A DNA stretch of 64,000 bases, taken from Burkholderiaceae bacterium (GTDB lineage: Bacteria > Pseudomonadota > Gammaproteobacteria > Burkholderiales > Burkholderiaceae_E). This document shows positions 26,353 to 35,821 of the stretch, piece after piece. A program made the translations under genes and the position numbers. The stretch lies in NCBI GenBank assembly GCA_024235875.1, contig JACKLP010000006.1:124001-188000 (forward strand), written 5' to 3'. Below the pieces are notes generated by a model, which saw only the letters and a program-made list of their open reading frames with translations, was not told the DNA's origin and made no database searches. Each line of letters opens with the position of its first letter. The stretch's first letter is position 1.

Positions 26353-28316
26353 CAGAACTCCGACTTGAATCGCGTTTCGGAATCGGCCGCGCTGCGCGGC
26401 GCAGGCGGTCGCGACAAGGCCTCGACCCGCTTGTGCGCGACACCGGGATCGAACGCACTGTGACCGGCCACGGCCAGCTCGATCGCTCGCCGATAGAAGC
26501 GCAATGCCGTTGCAGGCTGGCGGATCCGCTCGAGGCTGACCGCGAGATTGAACGCATAGTCGGCCCGCTCGGGCGCGGCCCCGAGCGCGGCGAAATACGC
26601 CTGCTGGGCCTCTGGCCAACGGCCCTGGTCGGCCAGTGAATTGCCCAGTGCATTCAACAGCGAGGCATCGGCCGGATTGGCTGCCAGCATCGAGCGAAGC
26701 CTCGACTCGTCGCCGCTCGGGTCCCTGCGGCCCTCGAGCGCCTGGAGTCCGGCATGCGCGGCCGGATTCGATGGGTCGATTTCCAGCGCGCGTCGATAGC
26801 GCGCCTGCGCCACGCTGCCCTGCCCCTTGGACGCCGCGATCGCCGCCAGCCCGACCCATGCGTCCGGGTTGTTGCCATCGACCTCGAGCGCCGCGCGATA
26901 GTGGCCAGCCGCGACGTCGAGATCCCCGGCGCGCAAGGCCTCATAGCCACTGCCGACGGCGAGGATCGCTCGTTCCCGGCGCTGGCTCGAACGTTCGATC
27001 CGCAAGGCCTTGCCGGGCGACGGCGGTGATGCCTGCGGGCGCGCGGGGGCGGCGGGCGATGGGGGGCCGTCGTTGCGAACCGTCACCGCTCGAACCGGCG
27101 CACGCGCGATGCTTGCTCGGGGCAGGGACTGGGCCACGGCGCCGGCGCTTGTCCGGGACGTGGCACCTGCGGTGCGGGCCTGGCCAGAAGTCGGCTTTGG
27201 CGCGGGCGCAGCGGATGGCTTGGCGGCCGCATCGGACGCCGCGCGAGACGCGGGCGCGGGCGAGACCTTGGCGTTGCTGCGAGCGCCCGATCCGGGCGGA
27301 GATTTACGCGCCGTCGGCGCGGTGCCCGGCGGCGACCCGTCTGCCGACGCAGGCGCAGCGGCCGATGGCGTCGCGGACGTTGACGTCGCGGACGTTGGCG
27401 TCGCGGCATCCGGCGCCGATGCAGGTTTCGCGGGCGCGATGCCCGGGTCACTGGCCGGCGCTTTCGCCAACGGCTCGCCAGGCGTCAACGGCACGATCGG
27501 TTGACCGACGGCGGGCGACGCCGGCATCGCGGGCCGTTGCGGTGCATCGAAGGCCTGCATCGCCAGCCAGGCGCCGGGCAATAGCAGCGCCAGTGCGAGC
27601 AAGGCCCCCAGTCGGATCTTGCGTCGACGCGCGCCCGCTGCATTGGCCCGATCCCGCGACACCGCGCCCTCGCCCCAGATTCGGGCGCTCGCGGACGCGG
27701 CGGCGGCTGCATCGGGGCTGGGCTTGGGCGCCTCGTCCGGCGCGGGCAGGCCATCGGGTCGCGCCGCGGCGCGATCGGCCGCGCCATCGCGCGAGCGCCG
27801 TTCGTCGTGCGCCGCATCGTCCGGGCGAACCGGGGACCGGGACTCGACCGACGGCACGGAGGCGGCCGGCGGTTTCGCCTGCGCATCCGGGTCCGGTATC
27901 GAGATCGACTCGACGCTCGAATTCGTTACTGACCCGTGATCGAGGGCCGCCCCAACCGCGACGCCTTCGACCGCGAGCGATTCCGGCTCGACTGGCACGC
28001 GCGAAGCGTCGTCCGCGATCTCGGGGCCGGATCGCCCCTCGATCTCCAATGAGAGGGTGGTACCGGGCAGGCTGCGGCCATCGTCGCGCGCAACGACCGG
28101 CGTCGACTCGGTCGCCAGGGGGCGCGGGTCGCTCGCTTCATCGTCCTCGATCGCGAGTTCCAATGGCGGATAGTCAGAGACCCGCTTCGCCGGCTCTGGA
28201 CGCTCGCGCTCGGCGTCGATGACCGCAAGCGCATCGGCCGTGTCGCCGGCGGCCTCGGCCAGTGCCTCGGCGTGTTTTCGCTCGGCTTGCTTCAATGCCT
28301 TGATCAACAGGCTCAT
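26352..28316 (-). CDS. TPR protein of the pilus locus (MshN-like)
   Basis: 654 residues from the ATG at 28316 (GGAG upstream). The N-terminus MSLLIKALKQAERKH is the signature start of MshN-like proteins. Then come an acidic low-complexity region, a membrane helix (LLALALLLPGAWLAMQAF, about 245-262) and a long Pro/Ala/Ser-rich periplasmic linker (about 270-440). The C-terminus has TPR repeats (about 450-640; GYEALRAGDLDVAAGHYRAA, AQARYRRALEIDPSNPAAHA, AQQAYFAALGAAPERADYAF). TPRs usually bind other assembly proteins, here perhaps secretin or prepilins. The linker has a local near-repeat (Ala-Thr-Ser/Pro triplets). Confidence 0.82.
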   Translation of the reverse strand: MSLLIKALKQAERKHAEALAEAAGDTADALAVIDAERERPEPAKRVSDYPPLELAIEDDEASDPRPLATESTPVVARDDGRSLPGTTLSLEIEGRSGPEIADDASRVPVEPESLAVEGVAVGAALDHGSVTNSSVESISIPDPDAQAKPPAASVPSVESRSPVRPDDAAHDERRSRDGAADRAAARPDGLPAPDEAPKPSPDAAAAASASARIWGEGAVSRDRANAAGARRRKIRLGALLALALLLPGAWLAMQAFDAPQRPAMPASPAVGQPIVPLTPGEPLAKAPASDPGIAPAKPASAPDAATPTSATSTSATPSAAAPASADGSPPGTAPTARKSPPGSGARSNAKVSPAPASRAASDAAAKPSAAPAPKPTSGQARTAGATSRTSAGAVAQSLPRASIARAPVRAVTVRNDGPPSPAAPARPQASPPSPGKALRIERSSQRRERAILAVGSGYEALRAGDLDVAAGHYRAALEVDGNNPDAWVGLAAIAASKGQGSVAQARYRRALEIDPSNPAAHAGLQALEGRRDPSGDESRLRSMLAANPADASLLNALGNSLADQGRWPEAQQAYFAALGAAPERADYAFNLAVSLERIRQPATALRFYRRAIELAVAGHSAFDPGVAHKRVEALSRPPAPRSAADSETRFKSEF

Positions 28317-28329
28317 CGCTCTCTCCGCC

Positions 28330-30414
28330 TCATCGCTCGTCGGCACCGGCCCGGGTCACCCGGTCCGACCGGACCCAGGCGCGAGGCACCGGCATGTTCC
28401 TCGGCGTCTCGAAGAAGTCGGCCTTGGGCACGAGATCCCGGAATCCGCGGTAGTCGCCGTTCAGGCTGGGGTCGCGAATCACCACCGGCCGCAGGAAGAT
28501 CACCAGCTCGCTCTTGACGCTGCTGTCGTTGCGGTACTTGAACAACTCGCCGAACAAGGGCACGTTCGCCGGGCCCGGAACGGCGTCGCTGCGATCATCG
28601 ATCGACTCCTGCATGAGCCCGCCCATCACCGCGACATCGCCGTGATGCACCTTGATGATCGACTCGATCTCCCGGGTCTGGATCTCGGGAATCCGGCTCA
28701 CGACGTTGGCCTGCGCCAGCGCCGGGCTCGGATCGTTGACGTACCCGACGATGCGCGAGATCGTCGGGCGCATGTTGATCGTGACGGTCCCCGACTTCTC
28801 GATCTGCGGCGTGACGCTCATCACGAATCCCACCGGCACCGTGTTCGGCGTCGATGTATAGGTGACGATCGGCGGAGAGGTCGAGGTCCCCGGCGTGATC
28901 TGCACGCCGATGGTGAAGTAGACCCGGTTGTCGACCACCTTGAGAACCGCGGTCTGGTTGTTCAGCACGCTGATCTTGGGACTGGAGAGGACCTTCACCT
29001 TGCCGAAGGACTGCAGCAGCGACAGCGCGAAACCGATATTGCCGTCGGCATTGCTGCGCAGATAGCGCATCACGCCCAGGCTGGGATTGGCGGCGCCCGT
29101 CGCGCTGGCGCCCCCCGGCAGCGAGCCACCGGTGATCGGAAAGTTGATTCCGCCCGGGCCACTCAGTGGCGCCGCGCCGCCGGGTAGCGGACTGGTGCCA
29201 TTGGGCTGTTGCACGAAGCTCCAGCCAGAGCCATCCAGCCGCAGCTTCTGCCAGTTCACGCCCTGCTGGAACTGCTCGGAGAGCTGGACTTCGACGACCG
29301 TGGCCTCGATCAGCACCTGGCGGCGCGCCGAGCTCATCACCTTGTCGATGTACTCGCGCACCAGTTCATGCTCGCGCGAGGTCGCATAGACGCTGACGAT
29401 CCCGGTCTCGGGATTCGCGATCACCGTCTTTACCTCCGACGACCCGCTACTGCCCGCACCATCGCTTCCGCCAGCGCCGCCGGCAGCGGCCGAGGCGCCG
29501 GTGCCACCCGACGCCGATGCGCCGCCACCCGTGGCCGCCGCCGCGGTCGTCCCCGCTGCGGCCGTCGCCGCGGCCGCGACGCCACCGGCCTGGGCGCCCG
29601 CCCCCTGGGTCGGCGCGCTCGCGCCCGACTTGGATCCGGTCGCGCCGCCCGCGGCGGCCGACACGGCATCGGCCGGCACGGCTCGCGCCGAACGATCGGC
29701 GGCGAGCATCGCCTGCAGATTCGAGGTCAGCGTCTGCCAGAACCGATGGTTCGAGGTGTTCTCGATCTCGGTGGTCGAGTTGTTGTTGGCCTGCGAGGCC
29801 CCGCCCGAGGACAGGGCGCCGCTGCCCGTGGAAGAGATCTGGGTCGCGATGCTGGTCTTGGCGACCGTCTTGCGCGCGACATTCACATAGTCGATCGGAT
29901 AGTGACGCACGAACGGTCGGTCGGGCATGACGACCAGGTTCGGCCCCTCGAATTCGTAGCGCAGGTCGACCTGGCGCGACAGGCGCTTGAGGATCTGCGG
30001 CAGCGTCTGCTCGACCGCGTTGATCGTGACCCGTCCGCGCACGGCCGGGTGGACGTCGACATTGATCTTCGCGTCGCGGGCCATCGCGAACAGGAGCTCG
30101 GTGATCTCGATGTCGCTGACGACGACCGTATAGGTCTCGAGAACGGGACCGTTGCGCGGCGGCGGCGGCATGAAGGGCGAGCTGACCGGTTGCGGGATGC
30201 CGGTACCGCCCGAATTCGCGGCACTGGCTTCGGCGCCCGCGCGCAGGTCCATGCCCAGGTGCTGGGAAGCCGGTCGCATGGGTGCGTTCGTGCAGGCGGC
30301 AAGACTCAGGCCCAGCGCGAGCGACGCCGCCGACGCGCGCCAGGGCGATATGCCGTGGGCATACGTGCCAATGGGCACCGCTTTCGGCGATGACAGGGTT
30401 TCGTGCTCGTTCAT
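28330..30414 (-). CDS. mshL: Outer-membrane secretin, MSHA type (MshL)
   Basis: 694-residue lipoprotein secretin that forms the pilus exit channel. The lipobox LSLAAC puts the modified Cys at 41. An STN/N0 domain follows (about 94-165; VVSDIEITELLFAMARDAKINVDVHPAVRGRVTINAVEQTLPQIL), then N1-type domains and the secretin domain (about 365-670; QVLIEATVVEVQLSEQFQQG, and near the end VPLFGELFKYR and ELVIFLRPVVI). An Ala/Gly/Ser-rich insertion of about 80 residues (about 244-326) inside the N-domain region is unusual. It is the first gene of the minus-strand pilus operon. The 136-bp divergent gap upstream should hold both promoters. Confidence 0.93.
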   Translation of the reverse strand: MNEHETLSSPKAVPIGTYAHGISPWRASAASLALGLSLAACTNAPMRPASQHLGMDLRAGAEASAANSGGTGIPQPVSSPFMPPPPRNGPVLETYTVVVSDIEITELLFAMARDAKINVDVHPAVRGRVTINAVEQTLPQILKRLSRQVDLRYEFEGPNLVVMPDRPFVRHYPIDYVNVARKTVAKTSIATQISSTGSGALSSGGASQANNNSTTEIENTSNHRFWQTLTSNLQAMLAADRSARAVPADAVSAAAGGATGSKSGASAPTQGAGAQAGGVAAAATAAAGTTAAAATGGGASASGGTGASAAAGGAGGSDGAGSSGSSEVKTVIANPETGIVSVYATSREHELVREYIDKVMSSARRQVLIEATVVEVQLSEQFQQGVNWQKLRLDGSGWSFVQQPNGTSPLPGGAAPLSGPGGINFPITGGSLPGGASATGAANPSLGVMRYLRSNADGNIGFALSLLQSFGKVKVLSSPKISVLNNQTAVLKVVDNRVYFTIGVQITPGTSTSPPIVTYTSTPNTVPVGFVMSVTPQIEKSGTVTINMRPTISRIVGYVNDPSPALAQANVVSRIPEIQTREIESIIKVHHGDVAVMGGLMQESIDDRSDAVPGPANVPLFGELFKYRNDSSVKSELVIFLRPVVIRDPSLNGDYRGFRDLVPKADFFETPRNMPVPRAWVRSDRVTRAGADER

Positions 30415-30550
30415 CTCGTTCGCTCGGGCCTCGTCAGTGGACGCGGCGTGCGCATTCCCCGATGTGGGCGCACGGCCGCCACGCGACGATTATGTTCAGG
30501 TACATGAGCCGGCGATCTCGCGATCTGCCCGGCCCCAGCAAGCCTGAGAA

Positions 30551-31429
30551 ATGGACTGCAATCCCCTCGCTTCTTCGGCCTCACGGCAACCCCAGGGCAC
30601 CTATGCTCGCCGCATGGATCACGTCTCAGCCAGGACTTCGTCGACGCCGCGAGACCCAGTGCTCGCGCCCGCCACCACGATCGATGTGCTCGCCCGCCAC
30701 GCGCCGCGCGAGCACGCGACGCTGGCGCTGCACGTCGCCTGCGTGTCGAAGCGCTTTCGCGACCGCCGGGTGATCGACGATGTCTCGTTCGACGTGCTTC
30801 CCGGGCAAAGCGTCGCGATCGCCGGGATCAACGGTGCGGGAAAGACCACCTTGTTGCGTTGCCTGCTCGACTTCATGCGCGCCGACGGCGGTCGCATCGA
30901 GATCTTCGGTGTCGACTCGCGTCAAGCCCGCGCCCGCCGCGCGCTCGCCTATCTGCCGGAGCGGTTCATGCCCTCGCCTCACCTCAGTGGGCGCGAGACC
31001 CTGCGTATGCTCGGTGGGCTGCACGGTCTGCATCACGCCGATCACAGCATCGCGCAGGTGCTCGATCGCCTGGAGTTCCCGCGAGAAGCACTGACCCGGC
31101 CGGTGCGACAGTATTCGAAGGGCATGACGCAGAAGCTGGGCCTGGCCGCCCTGCTGCTGGCCGATGCCCCGCTGCTGGTGCTCGACGAACCGATGAGCGG
31201 GCTGGACCCGCTCGCGCGACGCCTGGTCACGGCGGTACTCGCGCTCGAACGCGAGCGCGGGCGCACGCTGATCTTCACCTCGCACGCGCCACGCGACATC
31301 GAGAACCTTTGCGACCGGCTCGCCGTCTTGCACGGCGGTCGGCTGCGCCACTTCGGAACGCCGAGCGAGCTGTGCCAATGCACGGGCACGGACGATCTCG
31401 AGTCGGCGTTCATCAGAACATTGCATTGA
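30551..31429 (+). CDS. ABC transporter ATP-binding protein, probable partner of the pilus-operon permease
   Basis: 292 residues if the ATG at 30551 is used; an ATG at 30614 is equally possible and neither has a good ribosome site. The ABC domain (about residues 57-285) has Walker A GINGAGKTT, Q-loop region YLPERFMPS, signature YSKGMTQKLGLA, Walker B LLVLDEPMSGLDP and switch His in TSHAPRD. Stand-alone ATPases of this type pair with ABC-2 permeases. The only ABC-2 permease nearby is at 17.4-18.2 kb, at the far end of the divergent pilus operon, so the pairing is inferred. The mshM-like gene follows 21 bp downstream. Confidence 0.87.
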   Translation: MDCNPLASSASRQPQGTYARRMDHVSARTSSTPRDPVLAPATTIDVLARHAPREHATLALHVACVSKRFRDRRVIDDVSFDVLPGQSVAIAGINGAGKTTLLRCLLDFMRADGGRIEIFGVDSRQARARRALAYLPERFMPSPHLSGRETLRMLGGLHGLHHADHSIAQVLDRLEFPREALTRPVRQYSKGMTQKLGLAALLLADAPLLVLDEPMSGLDPLARRLVTAVLALERERGRTLIFTSHAPRDIENLCDRLAVLHGGRLRHFGTPSELCQCTGTDDLESAFIRTLH

Positions 31430-31450
31430 ACCCAGTCACGGAGGCCGCCG

Positions 31451-32368
31451 ATGCGAACCCCAGTGGACCGCCCCGTCTATCTCGAGCACTTCGGACTGGA
31501 ACGCCAGCCGTTTCAGCTCACGCCGAACACCGACTTCTTTTTCCAGGGTAGTAGCCGCGGCGACTTGCTGGCTGCACTGGGATACGCGATCTGTCACGGC
31601 GACGGGATCATCACCGTCACCGGCGAGGTCGGCACCGGCAAGACCATGCTCGCGCGGATGCTGATCGAGACGGCACCGCACGACCTGAAGTTCGTCTATA
31701 TCGCCAATCCATCGATCAACCGCGACGAGATCCTGGCCGTCATCGGCGAAGAACTCGGCCTGAAGGTCGCCGTCGTGCGGGTCACGACCCTGTTGCGCCG
31801 GATCCAGAAGCGACTGGTCCAGCTCCACGCCCAGGGCCGGCGCGTGGTCGTGATCGTCGACGAGGCGCACGCGATGCCGGCCGGTACCCTCGAGGAGATC
31901 CGTCTGCTGTCGAACCTGGAAACGAACACGCACAAGCTGCTGCAGATGGTCTTGTTCGGACAGCAGGAGCTCAACGAACTCCTGTCGGGCGAGTCTCTTC
32001 GGCCGCTGCGCGAACGGGTCACCCAACGTTTCGAAGTCCCGCGCCTGGGCGCCGGCGAGATCGGAGCCTATCTGGCGTTCCGGCTCGAACGCGCCGGCGG
32101 CGATCGCGAGCTCTTCGAGCCGCGTGCGGTCGCACTGATGGCCCGTGCAGCCGACGGACTGGCGCGCCGCGTGAACATCCTGGCAGAGAAGGGACTGCTC
32201 GCGGCGTTCGTCGACGGGACCTCGCGCGTGCAGGCCGAGCATCTGCGCGCCGCGGTCGACGATGCGGCCTTTCGCGCGCTACGCCCTCGACCGGGCATCC
32301 TGGCACGCCTCGCCCGCCTGTTCCGCTTTCGGAGCGGATCCGCGGTGGCAACGGCACGCACGGCCTGA
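31451..32368 (+). CDS. MshM/ExeA-type AAA ATPase
   Basis: 305 residues. The N-terminus YLEHFGLERQPFQLTPNTDFFF is characteristic of ExeA/GspA/MshM. Walker A GEVGTGKTM (about 58-66), Walker B VVVIVDEAHAMP and the arginine-finger region LRPLRERVTQRF follow. There is no C-terminal peptidoglycan-binding domain or membrane helix as in ExeA, so MshM is the better match. GGAGG lies 6 bases before the start. It is probably co-transcribed with the ABC ATPase and divergent from the pilus operon. The family assists secretin assembly or insertion through the cell wall. Confidence 0.85.
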   Translation: MRTPVDRPVYLEHFGLERQPFQLTPNTDFFFQGSSRGDLLAALGYAICHGDGIITVTGEVGTGKTMLARMLIETAPHDLKFVYIANPSINRDEILAVIGEELGLKVAVVRVTTLLRRIQKRLVQLHAQGRRVVVIVDEAHAMPAGTLEEIRLLSNLETNTHKLLQMVLFGQQELNELLSGESLRPLRERVTQRFEVPRLGAGEIGAYLAFRLERAGGDRELFEPRAVALMARAADGLARRVNILAEKGLLAAFVDGTSRVQAEHLRAAVDDAAFRALRPRPGILARLARLFRFRSGSAVATARTA

Positions 32369-32400
32369 GCCCAAGGGCACGCCGGGGCCGGGCGCCGACA

Positions 32401-33708
32401 TCACCGCTCTGCCGGCATCCTGAACTCGAAGCAGCTGCCGCCACCTTCGCGCGCGATGCACCGCACCGTGCCCCGATGATGCCTGGCGATCTGCCGCACC
32501 AGCGATAGCCCCAGCCCGACCCCGCCGTCGCGCTCGCTGGCGCCGCGCGCCCGGTGGAAGGGCTCGAAGATTCGCTCGCGCTCATCCTCGGGTACGCCGG
32601 GCCCGCGGTCGCAGACCCTCAGCAGCGCGACACCCGAATCGTCGGTGAGGCTCACTTCCGGTGCTTGGGTAGAGCCGATGCCGTGTCGCAGCGCGTTCTC
32701 GACCAGGTTTCGAACCAGGCGACGAAGCAGACGATCATTGCCCTGCACACGCACCATGCCGGCTTCCAGATCGACCCGATAGGGTGCGCAACACTCGGCA
32801 ACCAGGCCCGCCAGATCGATCGCGCGCCAGTCACGCTGCAGCGGCTGGGCAGCCGACTGCGCGTCGAGCCGGCTGGCCAGAAGCAACTCCTCGACCAGCG
32901 CATCGAGCTCCGCCACGCTGCGCACCACTTCATCGCGCGCGTCCTCGCGCTGTGCACCCTCGAGCATCTCGACCGCCATTCGTATGCGCGCCAACGGAGA
33001 ACGCAACTCGTGCGATGCATTGGCGAGCAGTCGCTTCTGCGCCTGCACCAGGGCCTCGATCCGATCGGCTGCATCGTTGAAGCTGCGCGCCAGCCGAGCC
33101 ACCTCGTCGCGACCGTGCACCGGCACCCGCGACGAAAGCTCGCCCTCGCCAAGCGCCTCGACGGCGAGCTGCAGCCGAGTGAGGCGACGCGTGAGCCGCC
33201 GCACGACCGGCAGGGTCCCGAGCCCGATCACCAGGGCGACCGCGCCCAGCGTGAGCAGCAGGCCGCCGACGCCGCCGGAGAAGCGCCCGAATCGCGATGC
33301 GTCGGCCAGCAGGCGGCGACCGTCGCCCAGGCGCACGACGAACCAGGTTTGCGTCGGCCCGGCCCGCCAGCGCGCGAGCGTCGCGCCGGGGGCCGGAACG
33401 TCGGCCGGTGGTGCGGCGGCGCGCTCGCCGGCGGCAGCCAGCATTCGGCCGTCGGGCGCGACCAGCGAAAGGCTCGCGCCGGTTCGCTCACGCCAGCGCT
33501 CGAGGGTCGTGCGCCATTCGGTCGGGCTCGCAGCGACGGGCAGGAGATCGTCGGCGAGCCACGCGAGCGTGGCGGCGCTGCCCGTGTCGCGGTCGGCGCC
33601 CGGGCCCAGGCGCCATGCGCCGGCACCGACCATCGCGAGCGCGAGCAGGCTTGCCATCACGGCGAGCCAGATCTTCATGTGCAGGCGCATGCCGGCGAGA
33701 TGCCTCAT
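32401..33708 (-). CDS. Two-component sensor histidine kinase (EnvZ/RstB/CpxA-like)
   Basis: 435 residues. Two membrane helices (about 12-34 and 145-168) flank a periplasmic sensor region of about 110 residues. A HAMP domain (about 165-220) precedes the HisKA domain with His233 in LLANASHELRSPLARIRMA. The HATPase domain has RRLVRNLVENALRHG, CDRGPGVPEDERERIFEPFHR and GVGLGLSLVRQIA. Its start overlaps the response regulator stop by ATGA. Orthologous pairs often govern envelope or metal stress; the nearby Spy/CpxP-like gene fits that. Confidence 0.9.
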   Translation of the reverse strand: MRHLAGMRLHMKIWLAVMASLLALAMVGAGAWRLGPGADRDTGSAATLAWLADDLLPVAASPTEWRTTLERWRERTGASLSLVAPDGRMLAAAGERAAAPPADVPAPGATLARWRAGPTQTWFVVRLGDGRRLLADASRFGRFSGGVGGLLLTLGAVALVIGLGTLPVVRRLTRRLTRLQLAVEALGEGELSSRVPVHGRDEVARLARSFNDAADRIEALVQAQKRLLANASHELRSPLARIRMAVEMLEGAQREDARDEVVRSVAELDALVEELLLASRLDAQSAAQPLQRDWRAIDLAGLVAECCAPYRVDLEAGMVRVQGNDRLLRRLVRNLVENALRHGIGSTQAPEVSLTDDSGVALLRVCDRGPGVPEDERERIFEPFHRARGASERDGGVGLGLSLVRQIARHHRGTVRCIAREGGGSCFEFRMPAER

Positions 33709-34400
33709 GGTTGCGACGCCGCGAAAAGGTAGCCGGCGCCGCGAACCGTGATCACGCGCCGAGGGTGCTTCGGGTCGTCCTCGATCGCGGCCCGGATCCG
33801 AGCGACATGGACGTCGATCGATCGATCGAAGCTGTCACTGGCGTCCGCCAGCACCTGGTCGATCAAGGCTTCACGCGACAAGACCCGTCCGGCCGAGCGC
33901 GCCAGCGCGAGCAGGATGTCGAACTGGCGAGCGGTCAGCGTGCGTTCCTCGCCGTCGACCCGGACCGCGCGCGCGTCGGGTTCGATCTCCAGGCGCCCGA
34001 AGCGCAGCAATGGCCTGGCAGGCCCCGGGCTCGTGGTGCCGGCGGCACCGCGACGCATCACCGCGCGTATCCGCGCCAGGAGCTCGCGCGGCTCGAAGGG
34101 CTTGGGCAGATAGTCGTCGGCGCCCATCTCCAGGCCCACGATTCGATCCGACACGTCGCCACGCGCGGTCACCATGATGATCGGCGCCGTACTGATCTGC
34201 CGGATTCGGGCGCAAAGCGTCAGCCCATCGACGTCTGGGAGCATCAGATCGAGCAGCACGAGTTCGTAGGGCTGGCGCTCCAGATGCACGAGCGCGCGGG
34301 CGCCGTCGTCGGCGACCGCGACCTCGTGGCCGGCATCGGACAGGTAGGCGCGCACCATGGTCGCCAGTCTGAAGTCGTCCTCGATCATCAGGATTCGCAT
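33705..34400 (-). CDS. OmpR-family response regulator
   Basis: 231 residues from the ATG at 34400 (GGAG, 5-base spacer). The receiver domain (1-120) has the acidic pair in MIEDD, phospho-acceptor Asp51 in LLDLMLPDVDG, and Lys in YLPKPFEPREL. The winged-helix DNA-binding domain (about 140-228) has LTARQFDILLALARSAGRVLSREALI and the recognition helix SIDVHVARIRAAI. Such regulators bind direct repeats 10-11 bp apart; a four-copy 10-bp phased TTCA array lies upstream of the Spy/CpxP-like gene 2 kb away and is a likely target. Confidence 0.93.
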   Translation of the reverse strand: MRILMIEDDFRLATMVRAYLSDAGHEVAVADDGARALVHLERQPYELVLLDLMLPDVDGLTLCARIRQISTAPIIMVTARGDVSDRIVGLEMGADDYLPKPFEPRELLARIRAVMRRGAAGTTSPGPARPLLRFGRLEIEPDARAVRVDGEERTLTARQFDILLALARSAGRVLSREALIDQVLADASDSFDRSIDVHVARIRAAIEDDPKHPRRVITVRGAGYLFAASQP

Positions 34401-34507
34401 GGAAACTCCGTCGGCACCCGTTGCGGCGCCCCGCCGCCGTGATTGTGCCCGGCCGGATGCGACGCCGCGATGCATGCGAAGATCGGCAACGGGTGAGGAG
34501 AGCGAGG

Positions 34508-35737
34508 ATGCACGAGAGCACGCGAATGATCGCCGGGGAGCCGGCGCAGGCCTGGCTGCGGATGCTTGCGTCGCTGTGGCTGATGATGATCGGCAGCGCC
34601 GGCATGTACGTGGTCACGGTGGTCCTGCCGGCGGTGCAGGCAGAGTTCGGCGTCTCGCGTTCGGATGCGTCGCTGCCCTACACGCTCACGATGATCGGCT
34701 TCGGGCTCGGCGGCATCGCGATGGGCCGACTGGCGGACCGGTTCGGGATCGTCTTGCCACTCACGATCGGCGCGGTGTCGCTCGCCGCGGGTTTCTCGCT
34801 CGCGAGCATGGCACCAGGCCTGTTGGCCTTCTCGGCGATCCAGGGCCTGCTGATCGGGTTCCTGGGCTGCTCCGCCACCTTCGGGCCCCTGGTCGCCGAC
34901 ACCTCGCTTTGGTTCACGCGCCGGCGCGGCATCGCGGTCGCGATCTGCGCCAGTGGCAACTACCTGGCCGGCACGGTATGGCCTCCGATCACCGAGGCGA
35001 TGATCGCCGCGTGGGGCTGGCGCGATGCCTATCGGGTGATCGGCCTGGTGAGCATCCTGGCCATGCTGCCGGTCGGCGCGCTGCTGCGCGCGCGGGCGCC
35101 GGCCCTGCAGCCCGGCGCCCCGGTCGGGGCCTCGGTGCAGGCCGGATTCTCGATGTCGCCGAATGCCGCCACCAGCCTGCTCGCGATCGCCGGCGTGGGC
35201 TGCTGCGTGGCCATGGCGATGCCCCAGGTCCACATCGTCGCCTACTGCGGCGATCTGGGCTACGGGGCGGCCAGTGGCGCCCGGATGCTGTCGTTGATGC
35301 TCGCCTTCGGCATCGTCAGCCGGCTGGTCTCGGGCCTGGTCTGCGACCGCATCGGCGGACTGCGCACCCTGCTGCTGGGCGCCAGCCTGCAGGCGCTGGC
35401 CCTGGTGCTGTTCCTTCCCTTCGACGGAATCGTCCAGCTCTACCTGATCTCCGCACTGTTCGGACTGTTCCAGGGCGGCATCGTCCCTTCGTACGCGATC
35501 ATCGTGCGCGAGCACTTCCCGCCCGCACAGGCAGGTGCGCGGGTGGGTATCGTGCTGATGGCCACGCTGCTCGGGATGGCGCTCGGCGGCTGGGCTTCGG
35601 GACGGATCTTCGATCTCACTGGCTCCTACCAGGCCGCCTTCGTCCATGGCATCGGATGGAACCTCGTGAACATCGCGATCGTCGTGTTCCTGATGCACCG
35701 GTCGCGACAGGGCCGGGCGGCGGCCGTCGTCGCCTGA
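34508..35737 (+). CDS. MFS transporter
   Basis: 409 residues from the ATG at 34508 (AGGAG, 7-base spacer), with 12 membrane segments. The MFS signature between helices 2 and 3 reads GLGGIAMGRLADRFG, and the equivalent in the second half is SRLVSGLVCDRIGG. It resembles the oxalate/formate- and monocarboxylate-transporter-like MFS proteins. The substrate is unknown. It separates the two-component genes, from which it is divergent, from the Spy-like gene, to which it is convergent. Confidence 0.85.
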   Translation: MHESTRMIAGEPAQAWLRMLASLWLMMIGSAGMYVVTVVLPAVQAEFGVSRSDASLPYTLTMIGFGLGGIAMGRLADRFGIVLPLTIGAVSLAAGFSLASMAPGLLAFSAIQGLLIGFLGCSATFGPLVADTSLWFTRRRGIAVAICASGNYLAGTVWPPITEAMIAAWGWRDAYRVIGLVSILAMLPVGALLRARAPALQPGAPVGASVQAGFSMSPNAATSLLAIAGVGCCVAMAMPQVHIVAYCGDLGYGAASGARMLSLMLAFGIVSRLVSGLVCDRIGGLRTLLLGASLQALALVLFLPFDGIVQLYLISALFGLFQGGIVPSYAIIVREHFPPAQAGARVGIVLMATLLGMALGGWASGRIFDLTGSYQAAFVHGIGWNLVNIAIVVFLMHRSRQGRAAAVVA

Positions 35738-35788
35738 TCCGCCCGAACCCCGCCGGGTGTGATCGCCTCGCTGCATGAGCCCACGCGC

Positions 35789-35812
35789 GCCCGGTAGTCC
35801 GCCCGGTAGTCC
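35789..35812. repeat. Perfect 12-bp tandem duplication between convergent genes
   Basis: Two adjacent copies of GCCCGGTAGTCC lie in the 84-bp gap between the MFS gene and the Spy-like gene. No function is evident. Confidence 0.6.
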
Positions 35813-35821
35813 GACGGCGCG

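Noticed and set aside
15976..30414. Interpretation as a type II secretion system
   Set aside because: Secretin of MshL type, MshE/G, MshN-like TPR protein, MshM-like ATPase and the lack of a GspC/D/G/H/I/J series fit an MSHA-like pilus better.
30415..30550. Possible -24/-12 sigma-54 promoter for PilR control of the pilus operon
   Set aside because: I looked for TGGCAC-N5-TTGC-like sequences in the divergent gap on both strands and found none. PilR may act elsewhere.
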